From: Pirellulales bacterium
Lineage (GTDB): Bacteria > Planctomycetota > Planctomycetia > Pirellulales > Lacipirellulaceae
Assembly (NCBI GenBank): GCA_019636345.1
Contig: JAHBXQ010000004.1
Span: forward strand, 488,078 to 552,077
Direction: 5' to 3'
Length of the DNA: 64,000 nucleotides
In this document: one piece after another, positions 8,786-18,006 of the stretch
How positions within the stretch are numbered: position 1 is the stretch's first letter
Layout: each line of letters opens with the position of its first letter
Position numbers and translations under genes: made by a program
The notes under the pieces: model-generated
What the model saw: only the letters and a program-made list of their open reading frames with translations
What the model was told of the DNA's origin: nothing
The model's database searches: none

Positions 8786-9994
8786 CTACTCATAGGCCGC
8801 TGCGATCATTGCGCCGAGCGTTACCGCGTCGGCGGGGGCGATATCGTCGGGGACGTGCTGACCATGGGTGAAGTAGCTCATGGGGAGCGATTTGGTTTGC
8901 GAGAGCTTGAGCAGATTGCCGGGGGCCTCGACTTCGTCGAGCTTTGTGACGACGACATGGGTCAATCCCGCGGGGGCGAATTGGTCGACCGCGGCGGCCA
9001 GCGAGCGAGCGCTCGACGCGGCGCTCAGGACCAGATGCACCTCGTCGGGCCGAGCCTCTGCCAGCAACGAGCGGAGCTCGCGAATCTGCACCTCGTCGCG
9101 GGGACTGCGGCCCGCGGTGTCGATGAGCACCAGGTCGCAACCCTGCAGGCGAGCCGCCGCCTCGCGCATCTCGCGCGGCGTGCCGACGACTTCCAGCGGC
9201 AGGTCGATGATGTCGGCGTAGGTGCGAAGCTGTTCGACCGCGGCGATCCGGTACGTGTCGACCGTGATCAGCCCGACGCGGCGGCCCTCGCGGAGACGGA
9301 AGTTCGCGGCCAATTTGGCGATCGTGGTCGTCTTGCCGACCCCGGTCGGGCCGACCAGGGCGACGATCCGCGTCTCGCCGGTCGGAAGGCGGATCGGGCC
9401 GGTCGCGGCGAAACGCTCGGCAATGCGTCGGCCCAGTGCGGCGCGGTCGCCGGGGGCGTCGAAATCGCGTTCCGGCCCGGCGAGCGATTCGATCAACTCG
9501 CGGGCCAGATCCTCGTCGACCTCGCGCTCGACGAGCTCGGCGAACAGATCGAACAGCGAGGTCGTCGGCGCCAAGGGCTCAGTCGTTTGCGGGGCGGGCT
9601 GCGGCGGAAGCGACCGACTCCGCAGCTGCTGGACCATCTCCTCCAACTCGGCTAATTGCGAACTGGGGAGCGACGGATCGCGCGGGGCGTAGGTGACGGC
9701 GGCGTCAAGCCGTGATGGGTCGCTTGTTTCAGGGAGCGGCGCCATGCGCGGCGCGGTCGCGCGCTGCGACGCATAGGCCGCCGCGACGGGGGAGACTTGC
9801 GGCGCTGCGGAGGGAGCGCCGACGCGATCATCGAGGGTCGCGGCGATTTCGTACCGCCGGCCCAACAGCATGCGACTGAGCAGCCCGGCGCTTACCTCCC
9901 GAGCATGCAACACCGTGGCCGCAGGCCCCAGCTCGCTTCGCACGAGGTCGAGCGCTTGCGGCATCGTCTTGGCGCGAAAGGTTTTGATTTGCAT
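8786..9994 (-). CDS. flhF: Flagellar biosynthesis SRP-type GTPase FlhF
   Basis: A 402-residue SRP-type GTPase. The N-terminal B-like domain opens with MQIKTFRAKTMPQALDLVR, the FlhF signature. A variable Pro/Ala-rich linker reaches to about 170. The NG domain has G1 LVGPTGVGKTTTIAKLAA, ITVDTYRIAAVEQLRTYA (insertion box), G3 LIDTAGRSPRD and G4 VVTKLDE. FlhF recruits early flagellar components to the assembly site at the cell pole. It stands between flhA (143-bp spacer) and the FlhG-like gene, the usual gene order. Confidence 0.95.
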   Translation of the reverse strand: MQIKTFRAKTMPQALDLVRSELGPAATVLHAREVSAGLLSRMLLGRRYEIAATLDDRVGAPSAAPQVSPVAAAYASQRATAPRMAPLPETSDPSRLDAAVTYAPRDPSLPSSQLAELEEMVQQLRSRSLPPQPAPQTTEPLAPTTSLFDLFAELVEREVDEDLARELIESLAGPERDFDAPGDRAALGRRIAERFAATGPIRLPTGETRIVALVGPTGVGKTTTIAKLAANFRLREGRRVGLITVDTYRIAAVEQLRTYADIIDLPLEVVGTPREMREAAARLQGCDLVLIDTAGRSPRDEVQIRELRSLLAEARPDEVHLVLSAASSARSLAAAVDQFAPAGLTHVVVTKLDEVEAPGNLLKLSQTKSLPMSYFTHGQHVPDDIAPADAVTLGAMIAAAYE

Positions 9995-10137
9995 CGGCGG
10001 GAGGAGACGAGTGGTCAGGGGTCGGGGATCAGAAACGACGCGGACATCATCCCCCTGGCCGCGACCTCCATGGTCGCCGGCGGCCGCGGGGGTGTAGCAC
10101 GCGGCGGGCGGTTTGTGAATGGCGAGTTGGAGCGCGG

Positions 10138-12228
10138 CTAAGCGACAGCGTCGCTAGCGAGCCCCATGGTGACGACCTCGGTGTCGCGGGTGACCTCGTT
10201 GAAGCTCAGCACGACGAGTTGCTGCAGGTGATTTTCCGTCATTTGCTTGAGCGCGGCGCGAATCTGCGGACTCACCAACACGATCGGCGCGTGGTTGGCG
10301 GCCAGGAGCTTTTCGAGCGGTTTCTGGAGCGCACGGCAGGTCGCTTCGATCGCCTGGGGGGACATGCGTATGAAGAGACCCCGCTCGCTGTGCTCGAAGC
10401 CGGCGCGGATTCGCTCCTCGAGCGCCGGATCGACCGCCACGACGTGCAGCTTCCCCTCGGCGTCGCGATAACGGGTGCAGATCTGTCGGGCGAGCCGGTG
10501 CCGCACGTACTCGGACAGCAGAATCGGGTCCTTGGTGCGCCCGGCGTAGTCGCCGAGCGTTTCCAAGATGAGCCCGAGTTGGCGGATCGACACTTGCTCG
10601 CGCAGCAGGATTTGCAGAACGGCCTGCACTTCGGCCAGGGACATGGCGCCGGGGATCAGCTCGCTGACGACCGCGGGCTGGGTCGCCTTGAGTTCGTCGA
10701 CCAGATGTTTCACTGAGTCGCGGGTGAGGATTTCGTCGGCGTGGCGCCGACAGACCTCGGTGACGTGCGTGGCGATTACGGCGCCCGGTTCGACGACCGT
10801 GTAGCCGAGCATTTCGGCTTCGTCCTGCTGGGCGGGGTAGATCCATTTGGCGTCGGCGCCGAAGGCCGGGTCCTTGGCGTCGACGCCGTCGAGGGGGCCG
10901 CTGGTCATCCCCGAGTCGATCGCCATCAGCATTGCCGGTTCGACGCGGTCGTGGGCAACCGGCATGTCGGCGATCTTGAGGCGGTACTCGTTCGGGTCGA
11001 GCCGCATGTTGTCGCGGATCCTGACCTTAGGCATGATGATGCCGATTTCGCCGGCGACGCTTTGCCGGACGCGCTGGATTCGCTCGAGCAAGTCCCCGCC
11101 TCGTTTGGGATCGGCGAGTCGGATCAGTCCCACTCCGACTTCAATCTCCATGGGATCGACGACCAGATAATCCTCGATCCGCTCCTCGACCGGGGGTTTG
11201 TCCGCCTCGGCCTGAGCGGCGGCGGCTTCGGTTTGCTTCGATTGGTTCTGCTTCGTCATGATCCGAGCCATCCCCAAGCAGGCGGCGCCGAGCATCATCA
11301 GCGGGGCCGCAGGGAGGTCGGTCGTCACCAGGACCATGAGAAAGCCGCCGGTGATCGTCAGCGCCTGCGGCCGGGCCAGCATCTGAGAGACGAACTGCTG
11401 CGGCAGGTTGCTCTTCTGCGTGCTGCGGGTGACGAGCAAGCCCGCGGCGAGCGAGACGAGAAACGCGGGGACCTGACTCACCAAGCCGTCGCCGATGGTG
11501 AGCCGCGTGAAGAGCGACCCCGCCTCGCCGAAGCCCATTCCGTACTGGCCGACGCCGATCACCAGCCCGCCGACGATGTTGATGACCGTGATGAGGATGC
11601 CGGCGATGGCGTCGCCGCGGACGAACTTGCTGGCGCCGTCCATGGCGCCGTAGAAGTCGGCCTGCTGGGCGATTTCTTCGCGGCGGCGCTGGGCCTCGCG
11701 TTCGTCGATGGCGCCGGCGTTGAGGTCGGCGTCGATCGCCATCTGTTTGCCCGGCATGCCGTCCAAGGCGAACCGGGCCGCGACTTCGCTGATGCGCGTG
11801 GCGCCCTTGGTGATCACGACGAATTGGATCGTGATGATGATCACGAAAATGATCAGCCCGACGACAATTTTGCCGTCGCCGGCGACGAAGTCGGCGAACG
11901 CGGTGATCACTCCGCCTGCGGCCGTCTCCTTGTCGAACGCCGCGCGGGTGAGAATGAGCCGCGTCGTCGCCACGTTGAGCACCAGCCGCGCAAGCGTGGT
12001 GGCCAACAGCAGCGTGGGGAAGATGTTGAACTCCAGCGGCGTCTGCACGTAGATCGTGGTCATCAGCACGATCACTGACACCGCGATGTTGGCCGACAGC
12101 AGGACGTCCATCATGACCGGCGGCAGCGGGACCAGGATCACCAGCACGCTGGCGATGATCGAGATCGGCAGGATGAGATCCTGTCCGCGGCGGAACCAGT
12201 CGGAGGTGGCGCTTGTGTGCGAAGCCAT
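10138..12228 (-). CDS. flhA: Flagellar export gate protein FlhA
   Basis: A 696-residue protein. The N-terminal half has eight predicted membrane helices from about residue 18 on, with the conserved cytoplasmic loop containing FALDGMPGKQMAIDADLNAG (FHIPEP-type motif). The C-terminal half, from about 340, is the soluble ring domain that docks export chaperones. The frame is open another 101 codons upstream, but that stretch looks non-coding and the family starts at MASHTSATSDWFRRG. FlhA energises type III export of flagellar subunits through the inner membrane. It is the first gene of this minus-strand row. Confidence 0.96.
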   Translation of the reverse strand: MASHTSATSDWFRRGQDLILPISIIASVLVILVPLPPVMMDVLLSANIAVSVIVLMTTIYVQTPLEFNIFPTLLLATTLARLVLNVATTRLILTRAAFDKETAAGGVITAFADFVAGDGKIVVGLIIFVIIITIQFVVITKGATRISEVAARFALDGMPGKQMAIDADLNAGAIDEREAQRRREEIAQQADFYGAMDGASKFVRGDAIAGILITVINIVGGLVIGVGQYGMGFGEAGSLFTRLTIGDGLVSQVPAFLVSLAAGLLVTRSTQKSNLPQQFVSQMLARPQALTITGGFLMVLVTTDLPAAPLMMLGAACLGMARIMTKQNQSKQTEAAAAQAEADKPPVEERIEDYLVVDPMEIEVGVGLIRLADPKRGGDLLERIQRVRQSVAGEIGIIMPKVRIRDNMRLDPNEYRLKIADMPVAHDRVEPAMLMAIDSGMTSGPLDGVDAKDPAFGADAKWIYPAQQDEAEMLGYTVVEPGAVIATHVTEVCRRHADEILTRDSVKHLVDELKATQPAVVSELIPGAMSLAEVQAVLQILLREQVSIRQLGLILETLGDYAGRTKDPILLSEYVRHRLARQICTRYRDAEGKLHVVAVDPALEERIRAGFEHSERGLFIRMSPQAIEATCRALQKPLEKLLAANHAPIVLVSPQIRAALKQMTENHLQQLVVLSFNEVTRDTEVVTMGLASDAVA

Positions 12229-13513
<1,285 letters not shown>

Positions 13514-13666
13514 TGTGCCGTGCTAGCGGCGCGGCTCCGCCGTTGACAAGGCGGCGCGCCCTGGCATACAACCCCACCCTCCGAGTCCACGACCTCGTCC
13601 GCGGCGGCGTTTGCTAGCAGACGCGCCGCGGCGGGTCCTTCCCGCCTGAGCGACTCACGACAAACT

Positions 13667-14428
13667 ATGAATCGACTTCCCAGCGTCAGCGGCTCTCTTG
13701 GTTCGGCTTCTCCGTGGCAACAGGGGGAGTCGGCGACCGCTCGCCAGCGATCGTGGCGTCGGCCGGTCGAGCGGCTGGACGAGGACGGGTTGTCGTTCTT
13801 CACGCCCATGCATTACGAGCGGAACTACGCGTATCCGCTGTTCGTGTGGCTGCACGACGACGACGGCAACGAACGACAGATTCGTCAAGTGATGCCGCAC
13901 GTGAGCCTGCGCAACTACGTGGCCGTCGCGGTGCGCGGCACGCAAACGAGCCGGCGCGAGAAGCACGGCTTCGTCTGGCGCGAGTCGGCCGATGCGGTGC
14001 ACAAGGCGGCCCAACAAGTGCGGGCCGGCGTCGAAGAAGCTCGCGAACGATTCCACGTGCATGCCGACCGCGTCTTCATCGCGGGTCATCGCCGCGGCGG
14101 GACGATGGCGTTGAGGTTGGCGCTACGGTTCCCCGAGTGGTTTGCGGGCGCCGTGTCGCTATGCGGCGCCATGCCGCAGGGAGACGCTCCCTTGGCTCGC
14201 GTGAAAGCCGCCCGGCGGCTGCCGCTGTTGTTGGTTTCGACCCGGCAGAGCGACCGTTACCCCGAGTCGCAGGTCGTGGCCGATTTGCGGTTGCTCCACG
14301 CCGCAGGGTTCGAACTGTCGCTGCGGCAGTACCCGGGCGATTGCGAACTCGACACCGAGATGCTCGCCGACGTCGATCGATGGGTCATGGAGCGGGTTTG
14401 CTCGCCCGCGCCGAGCGAAGCTCGCTGA
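13667..14428 (+). CDS. Alpha/beta-hydrolase-fold protein without canonical Ser nucleophile
   Basis: A 253-residue protein of the esterase/phospholipase-like alpha/beta-hydrolase group. YPLFVWLHDDDGNE is the strand and oxyanion region. RVFIAGHRRGGTMALRLALR is the nucleophile elbow. PLLLVSTRQSDRYPE and LSLRQYPGDCELDTEMLADV are the acid and histidine regions. The elbow reads G-H-R-R-G instead of G-x-S-x-G, and the position where the catalytic histidine usually follows YPG(D/C) is Cys/Glu. Hydrolase activity is therefore doubtful; binding or a different nucleophile are alternatives. It follows mdh by 153 bp and converges on the radical SAM gene. Confidence 0.75.
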   Translation: MNRLPSVSGSLGSASPWQQGESATARQRSWRRPVERLDEDGLSFFTPMHYERNYAYPLFVWLHDDDGNERQIRQVMPHVSLRNYVAVAVRGTQTSRREKHGFVWRESADAVHKAAQQVRAGVEEARERFHVHADRVFIAGHRRGGTMALRLALRFPEWFAGAVSLCGAMPQGDAPLARVKAARRLPLLLVSTRQSDRYPESQVVADLRLLHAAGFELSLRQYPGDCELDTEMLADVDRWVMERVCSPAPSEAR

Positions 14429-14475
14429 GGCAGGCGCCGCAACACGTCCGCCGGGGCTGAAGGACGACGCCCGGC

Positions 14476-15585
14476 TCACGGCATGACGAGCGGTTCGTCG
14501 CCCGAGGGGACATAGGCGCAATCGGGTTCTTCTTCCAACGGGTCGCCATAGACCGCGAACGCGCGAGCGCGGCTGCCGCCGCAGACTTCGCGATACTCGC
14601 ATGCCCCGCAGCGACCCTTGAGTTGCGACGCGTCGCGCAGAGCGACGAACGTTGGGTGAGACTGGTAAACTTCGACCGGCGAGTCATGCGGAAAGCGTCC
14701 GCACTCCAGCGGCAGGAATCCCGCGGGGAATATCTCGCCTCGGCAACCCACGAACATGATTCCCTTGCCGTCGCGCACTCCCAGCGGCACGCGTCGCCCC
14801 GACGCCGCGGGACGCGATTGCGGATCGCCGCCGTGCTGGAGCACGAACCGGCGATAGTGGGGGGCCTCGGTCGTCTTGATCGCATAGTTTCGCCGGGCGC
14901 TCTCGCGGTAGAGCCGCTCGAACGCCGACTCGTACTCGTTCGCCGACAGTCGCGGCTGGTCGACGCCCCGCCCGACCGGCACCAGAAAAAACACCGACCA
15001 CATGACGACCTCGAACCGATCGAGTTGTTCGGCCATTTGCTCCAACTCGCTGAAGTTGCGCGTTGTGAGCGACGTGTTCACCTGCACGGGGAGTCCCAAC
15101 TCGCGCGCTGCGCTAAGCATCTCGAAGGTTCGCGCGTAACTCCCCTCCCAGCCGCGAAAGGCGTCGTGGGAAGCGGCGCTCGCGCCGTCGAGGCTGATCC
15201 CCAGGGCCATGACGCCCGCGTCTTTCAGCCGCTCCAGGGCAGGGCGATCGGCGAGCGGAGTGGCCGACGGGGTGACCGCGACGCGGAGTCCGCGCTCGCG
15301 AGCCCGGGCGATCAACGCGAACAGGTCGGCGCGCTTCAGCGGGTCGCCCCCCGTGAGCACGATCGTCGGCGGCGCGGGGAAACGGGCGACTTCGTCCACC
15401 AGAGCCAGCGACTCGGCCGGGGACAACTCGTCGGGGTCTGCGCATTCTTGAGCCGACGCCCGGCAGTGCTGACAGACCAGATCGCAGGCCTGCGTCACCT
15501 CGTAGTAAAACATGAGCGGACTGCGATCGAACGGCCCGGCGGCAGTCGGTTCGGCGATCAGCCGGGGAAGCGACGAAGGTCTCAT
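14476..15585 (-). CDS. Radical SAM/SPASM protein, AhbD/NirJ-like
   Basis: A 369-residue radical SAM enzyme. VTQACDLVCQHCRAS contains the CxxxCxxC motif for the SAM-binding [4Fe-4S] cluster, followed by IVLTGGDPLKRADL (GGE-type motif, here GGD). The C-terminal SPASM part has a cysteine after FVG, then CGACEYREVCGG and a last cysteine in EEEPDCAYVP, enough for auxiliary clusters. The pattern resembles the heme-forming AhbD and NirJ families. The start ATG overlaps the stop of the HemY-type gene (ATGA), so the two are translationally coupled. This supports a role in porphyrin or heme maturation, though the substrate is inferred. Confidence 0.82.
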   Translation of the reverse strand: MRPSSLPRLIAEPTAAGPFDRSPLMFYYEVTQACDLVCQHCRASAQECADPDELSPAESLALVDEVARFPAPPTIVLTGGDPLKRADLFALIARARERGLRVAVTPSATPLADRPALERLKDAGVMALGISLDGASAASHDAFRGWEGSYARTFEMLSAARELGLPVQVNTSLTTRNFSELEQMAEQLDRFEVVMWSVFFLVPVGRGVDQPRLSANEYESAFERLYRESARRNYAIKTTEAPHYRRFVLQHGGDPQSRPAASGRRVPLGVRDGKGIMFVGCRGEIFPAGFLPLECGRFPHDSPVEVYQSHPTFVALRDASQLKGRCGACEYREVCGGSRARAFAVYGDPLEEEPDCAYVPSGDEPLVMP

Positions 15586-17069
15586 GCGGGACTCGCGGCG
15601 TGAGGCGCGTCGGCCGAGGCCTCGGCGCGGGAAAGCGGGGGGGCGGAGGTCGCCAGCAGGCGTTCGACCGCCTGCTGCGCGTCGTGAATGCAATGGGGAA
15701 TGCCGATCCCCCGGTAGGAGTTCCCCGCCAGTTCCAGCCCGGGGAGCAATGCGGTTCGCGATTCGATTTCGGCAATCCGATCGAGATGGCCCACGTGGTA
15801 CTGCGGCATGACGTGACGCCAGCGGGCAATGCGCACCAGGAGCGGTTCGCCGCGGACGTCCAAGAGATCGGCCAGTTCGCGGCAGACGACGTCGACGAGT
15901 TCGGCGTCGCTGGCGTCGACCGCCTCGGGGCGCTGCGCGCCCCCGAGGAACGCTCGCAAGAGCGCCGCCCCGGCGGGGGCGCGGCCGGCGTACTTGACGC
16001 TGCTGAAGGTGCAGGCAGCCAACAGGCGCCCCTCGACGTACGGAATCACAATCCCCGCCGCGTCGAGCGGGCGGCCGATCGCCGCACACGGATAGGCGAC
16101 GTTCACGACGACGCAGCTTGTCGTGGGGACGCCCGCGAGCACGTCGGCGAGATTCTCGTCGGCGCCGCGGAGCATCGTCGCGGCTTCGCGGGCCGGCGCG
16201 GCGATCAGCACGCGTGCGAATCGTTCGTCAAACGCGCGCCCCGTCGACGCGTCGACGCCGACGATGCGCCATCCCGACCTGTCGCGAACGAGGGTCTCGA
16301 CGCGATGGTTCAAGCGGATGCACTCCGCGGGGAGCGCGGCGACCAGCGCCCCGACGAGTTGGCCGATCCCGCCGCGCGGGGCGGTGAAAACGGTGTCGCG
16401 AGGCGCGGGAGGGACCTTCGCTGCGCGGCGTGCGGCGATGCGGCACGACTTGATCAGGCTGCCGCACTCGCGTTCGGCGGCCACGAGCTGCGGAAACGCG
16501 GCCCGCATGCTGAGTCGCTCGGGGTCCCCCATGTAGATTCCCCCGGCGAGCGGTTGGATGATCCGCGCGAGCCCCTCGGCGCCGAATCGCCGGCGGGCGA
16601 ATTGGGCGAGGCTTTCATCGTCGGACTCGCGCCGGGCGGGCAAGAGCCGCTCTGCCGCCATCCGCACCTTGCCCCACGGGGTGAGAATGGGGGTGCGGAT
16701 CATCGGCCAGATCCTCTGCGGAGCCATCGCGGCGAGCCCCTCGGGCATCCGCACCAACCGGCCGCGATACACGGTATAAACCCCCGCGGAGGCAGGCTCG
16801 GTGGGCGTCAACTCGCCGGCAATGCCTAGCTGCTCACAGAGCTTCACAGCCCACGGCAGCCGACGGAGAAAACTGTCGGGCCCGAGTTCCAGGCAGTAGC
16901 CGTCGTGCCGCTCGGTCTGCAGCACCCCGCCGGGGCGATTGGCGGACTCGTACAGCACGATCTGAGCCGTCGGGTCGCGACGGCAGAGATGCCACGCCGC
17001 GGTCAGCCCGGTGATTCCGCCGCCAATGACGGCGATGCGATTCGAAGGACGATCAATAGATGCCGACAT
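15582..17069 (-). CDS. hemY: HemY-type protoporphyrinogen/coproporphyrinogen oxidase
   Basis: A 495-residue FAD-dependent oxidase. RIAVIGGGITGLTAAWHL is the dinucleotide-binding motif, followed by NRPGGVLQTERHDGYCLELG. The C-terminal LPGLELAGNSYRGIGIPHCI closes the FAD site, and DAQQAVERLL is the usual terminal helix. The family oxidises protoporphyrinogen IX or, in the coproporphyrin-dependent pathway, coproporphyrinogen III; sequence alone does not separate these. It overlaps the radical SAM gene by four bases and is 85 bp downstream of a secreted hypothetical gene. Confidence 0.92.
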   Translation of the reverse strand: MSASIDRPSNRIAVIGGGITGLTAAWHLCRRDPTAQIVLYESANRPGGVLQTERHDGYCLELGPDSFLRRLPWAVKLCEQLGIAGELTPTEPASAGVYTVYRGRLVRMPEGLAAMAPQRIWPMIRTPILTPWGKVRMAAERLLPARRESDDESLAQFARRRFGAEGLARIIQPLAGGIYMGDPERLSMRAAFPQLVAAERECGSLIKSCRIAARRAAKVPPAPRDTVFTAPRGGIGQLVGALVAALPAECIRLNHRVETLVRDRSGWRIVGVDASTGRAFDERFARVLIAAPAREAATMLRGADENLADVLAGVPTTSCVVVNVAYPCAAIGRPLDAAGIVIPYVEGRLLAACTFSSVKYAGRAPAGAALLRAFLGGAQRPEAVDASDAELVDVVCRELADLLDVRGEPLLVRIARWRHVMPQYHVGHLDRIAEIESRTALLPGLELAGNSYRGIGIPHCIHDAQQAVERLLATSAPPLSRAEASADAPHAASPA

Positions 17070-17154
17070 GCCCAGGCCCGGCCGCGCCGGATCGCCGACG
17101 CGGCAGAAAGGATCGTGGTGCGGCCAAAAAACGCTGGCGCCGGCGGCATTAATT

Positions 17155-17934
17155 CTACTCTTTCGCTACGGGCTTGGCAGCGGGGGAGCGGGACCGAAAC
17201 TTCCCCGGCAGGAACCGCTTGAGTTCCAGCGTGATCGTTTCGCCCCCCCGCTCTTTGCTCTTCCACGTGCAGGAGACCAACCCCAGGCCGGGCGCGAAGC
17301 GGTAGACGGCTTTGGTCTCGGTTTCGTCGAGCTCGTAGACGAGGCAGCGGAACTTGCCCGCGGGGGTGACCGCTTCCTCGTCGACGGCCAAGCAGCGGAC
17401 CGTGCCTGGAGGCGATTCGCCCGTCAGATCGGCGAGATACGGCCATTCGTCCCCCGGTTTGGCCGGATAGCGAAACACCTGGAACTCGCGGTCGATCTGC
17501 AGGCCAAGGGTCTCTTCGTCGTAGCCGACGTCGGCCTCGTACTGGCCGTCGTCCCGGATGTGAACCCAGAAACAGACGGCGTCCTCTTCGAAGTGGCGCC
17601 ACAGCTCGCCGTTGAAGAGGTACTCGCCCCGGACGAGCGAGTAGGTCTCGGTGACCGCAGGCTGTTCCCCCTCGTAGGCGACGGTCTTCTTGTAGACCCA
17701 GCGATCGCCCAGCGACATGGGGAAGTAGTCGTGCGCGGTCGGCGCCGGGCGTTTGGCCGCGTCGTCAACATCTCCCTTCGCCGCCGCAGGCGCCTCCGCT
17801 CCCGGCTTGGCGTCGTCGGCGACGGCGACCGTTCTGCCGAACGGCGCAGCAGAGACCAGTGTCGCCAACAACGCAAAAAGCAATCTCGCGCAAAGACGCC
17901 AAGTCGCAAAGGTTCGCACGGTGCGCTTGCTCAT
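17155..17934 (-). CDS. Secreted protein of unknown function
   Basis: A 259-residue protein that I do not assign to a family. Residues 1-38 look like a signal peptide (CARLLFALLATLVSAA). The mature part has DYFPMSLGDRWVYKK, a phrase common in secreted beta-rich proteins, then many Trp/Tyr/Glu strands. The frame extends 16 codons upstream to 17982, but MSKRTVRT gives the better signal peptide. Part of the signal-peptide coding region (17884-17912) is a copy of a dispersed repeat whose inverted partner lies just upstream (17950-17978). Confidence 0.65.
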   Translation of the reverse strand: MSKRTVRTFATWRLCARLLFALLATLVSAAPFGRTVAVADDAKPGAEAPAAAKGDVDDAAKRPAPTAHDYFPMSLGDRWVYKKTVAYEGEQPAVTETYSLVRGEYLFNGELWRHFEEDAVCFWVHIRDDGQYEADVGYDEETLGLQIDREFQVFRYPAKPGDEWPYLADLTGESPPGTVRCLAVDEEAVTPAGKFRCLVYELDETETKAVYRFAPGLGLVSCTWKSKERGGETITLELKRFLPGKFRSRSPAAKPVAKE

Positions 17935-17978
17935 GCTCCGCGGTCCTTTCCTTTGCGCGTCTGCGCCTTTGCGCGAGA
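17884..17978. repeat. Inverted pair of a CGCAAAG-type dispersed repeat
   Basis: Two roughly 29-bp copies lie in inverted orientation at 17884-17912 and 17950-17978. Both begin with TCTCGCGCAAAG in their own direction and end with CGCAAAGG; they differ at only a few positions. The first copy is inside a coding region, the second just outside it. Confidence 0.7.
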
Positions 17979-18006
17979 TCATCGTGCCTTCGGACGTTCC
18001 CGCGGC

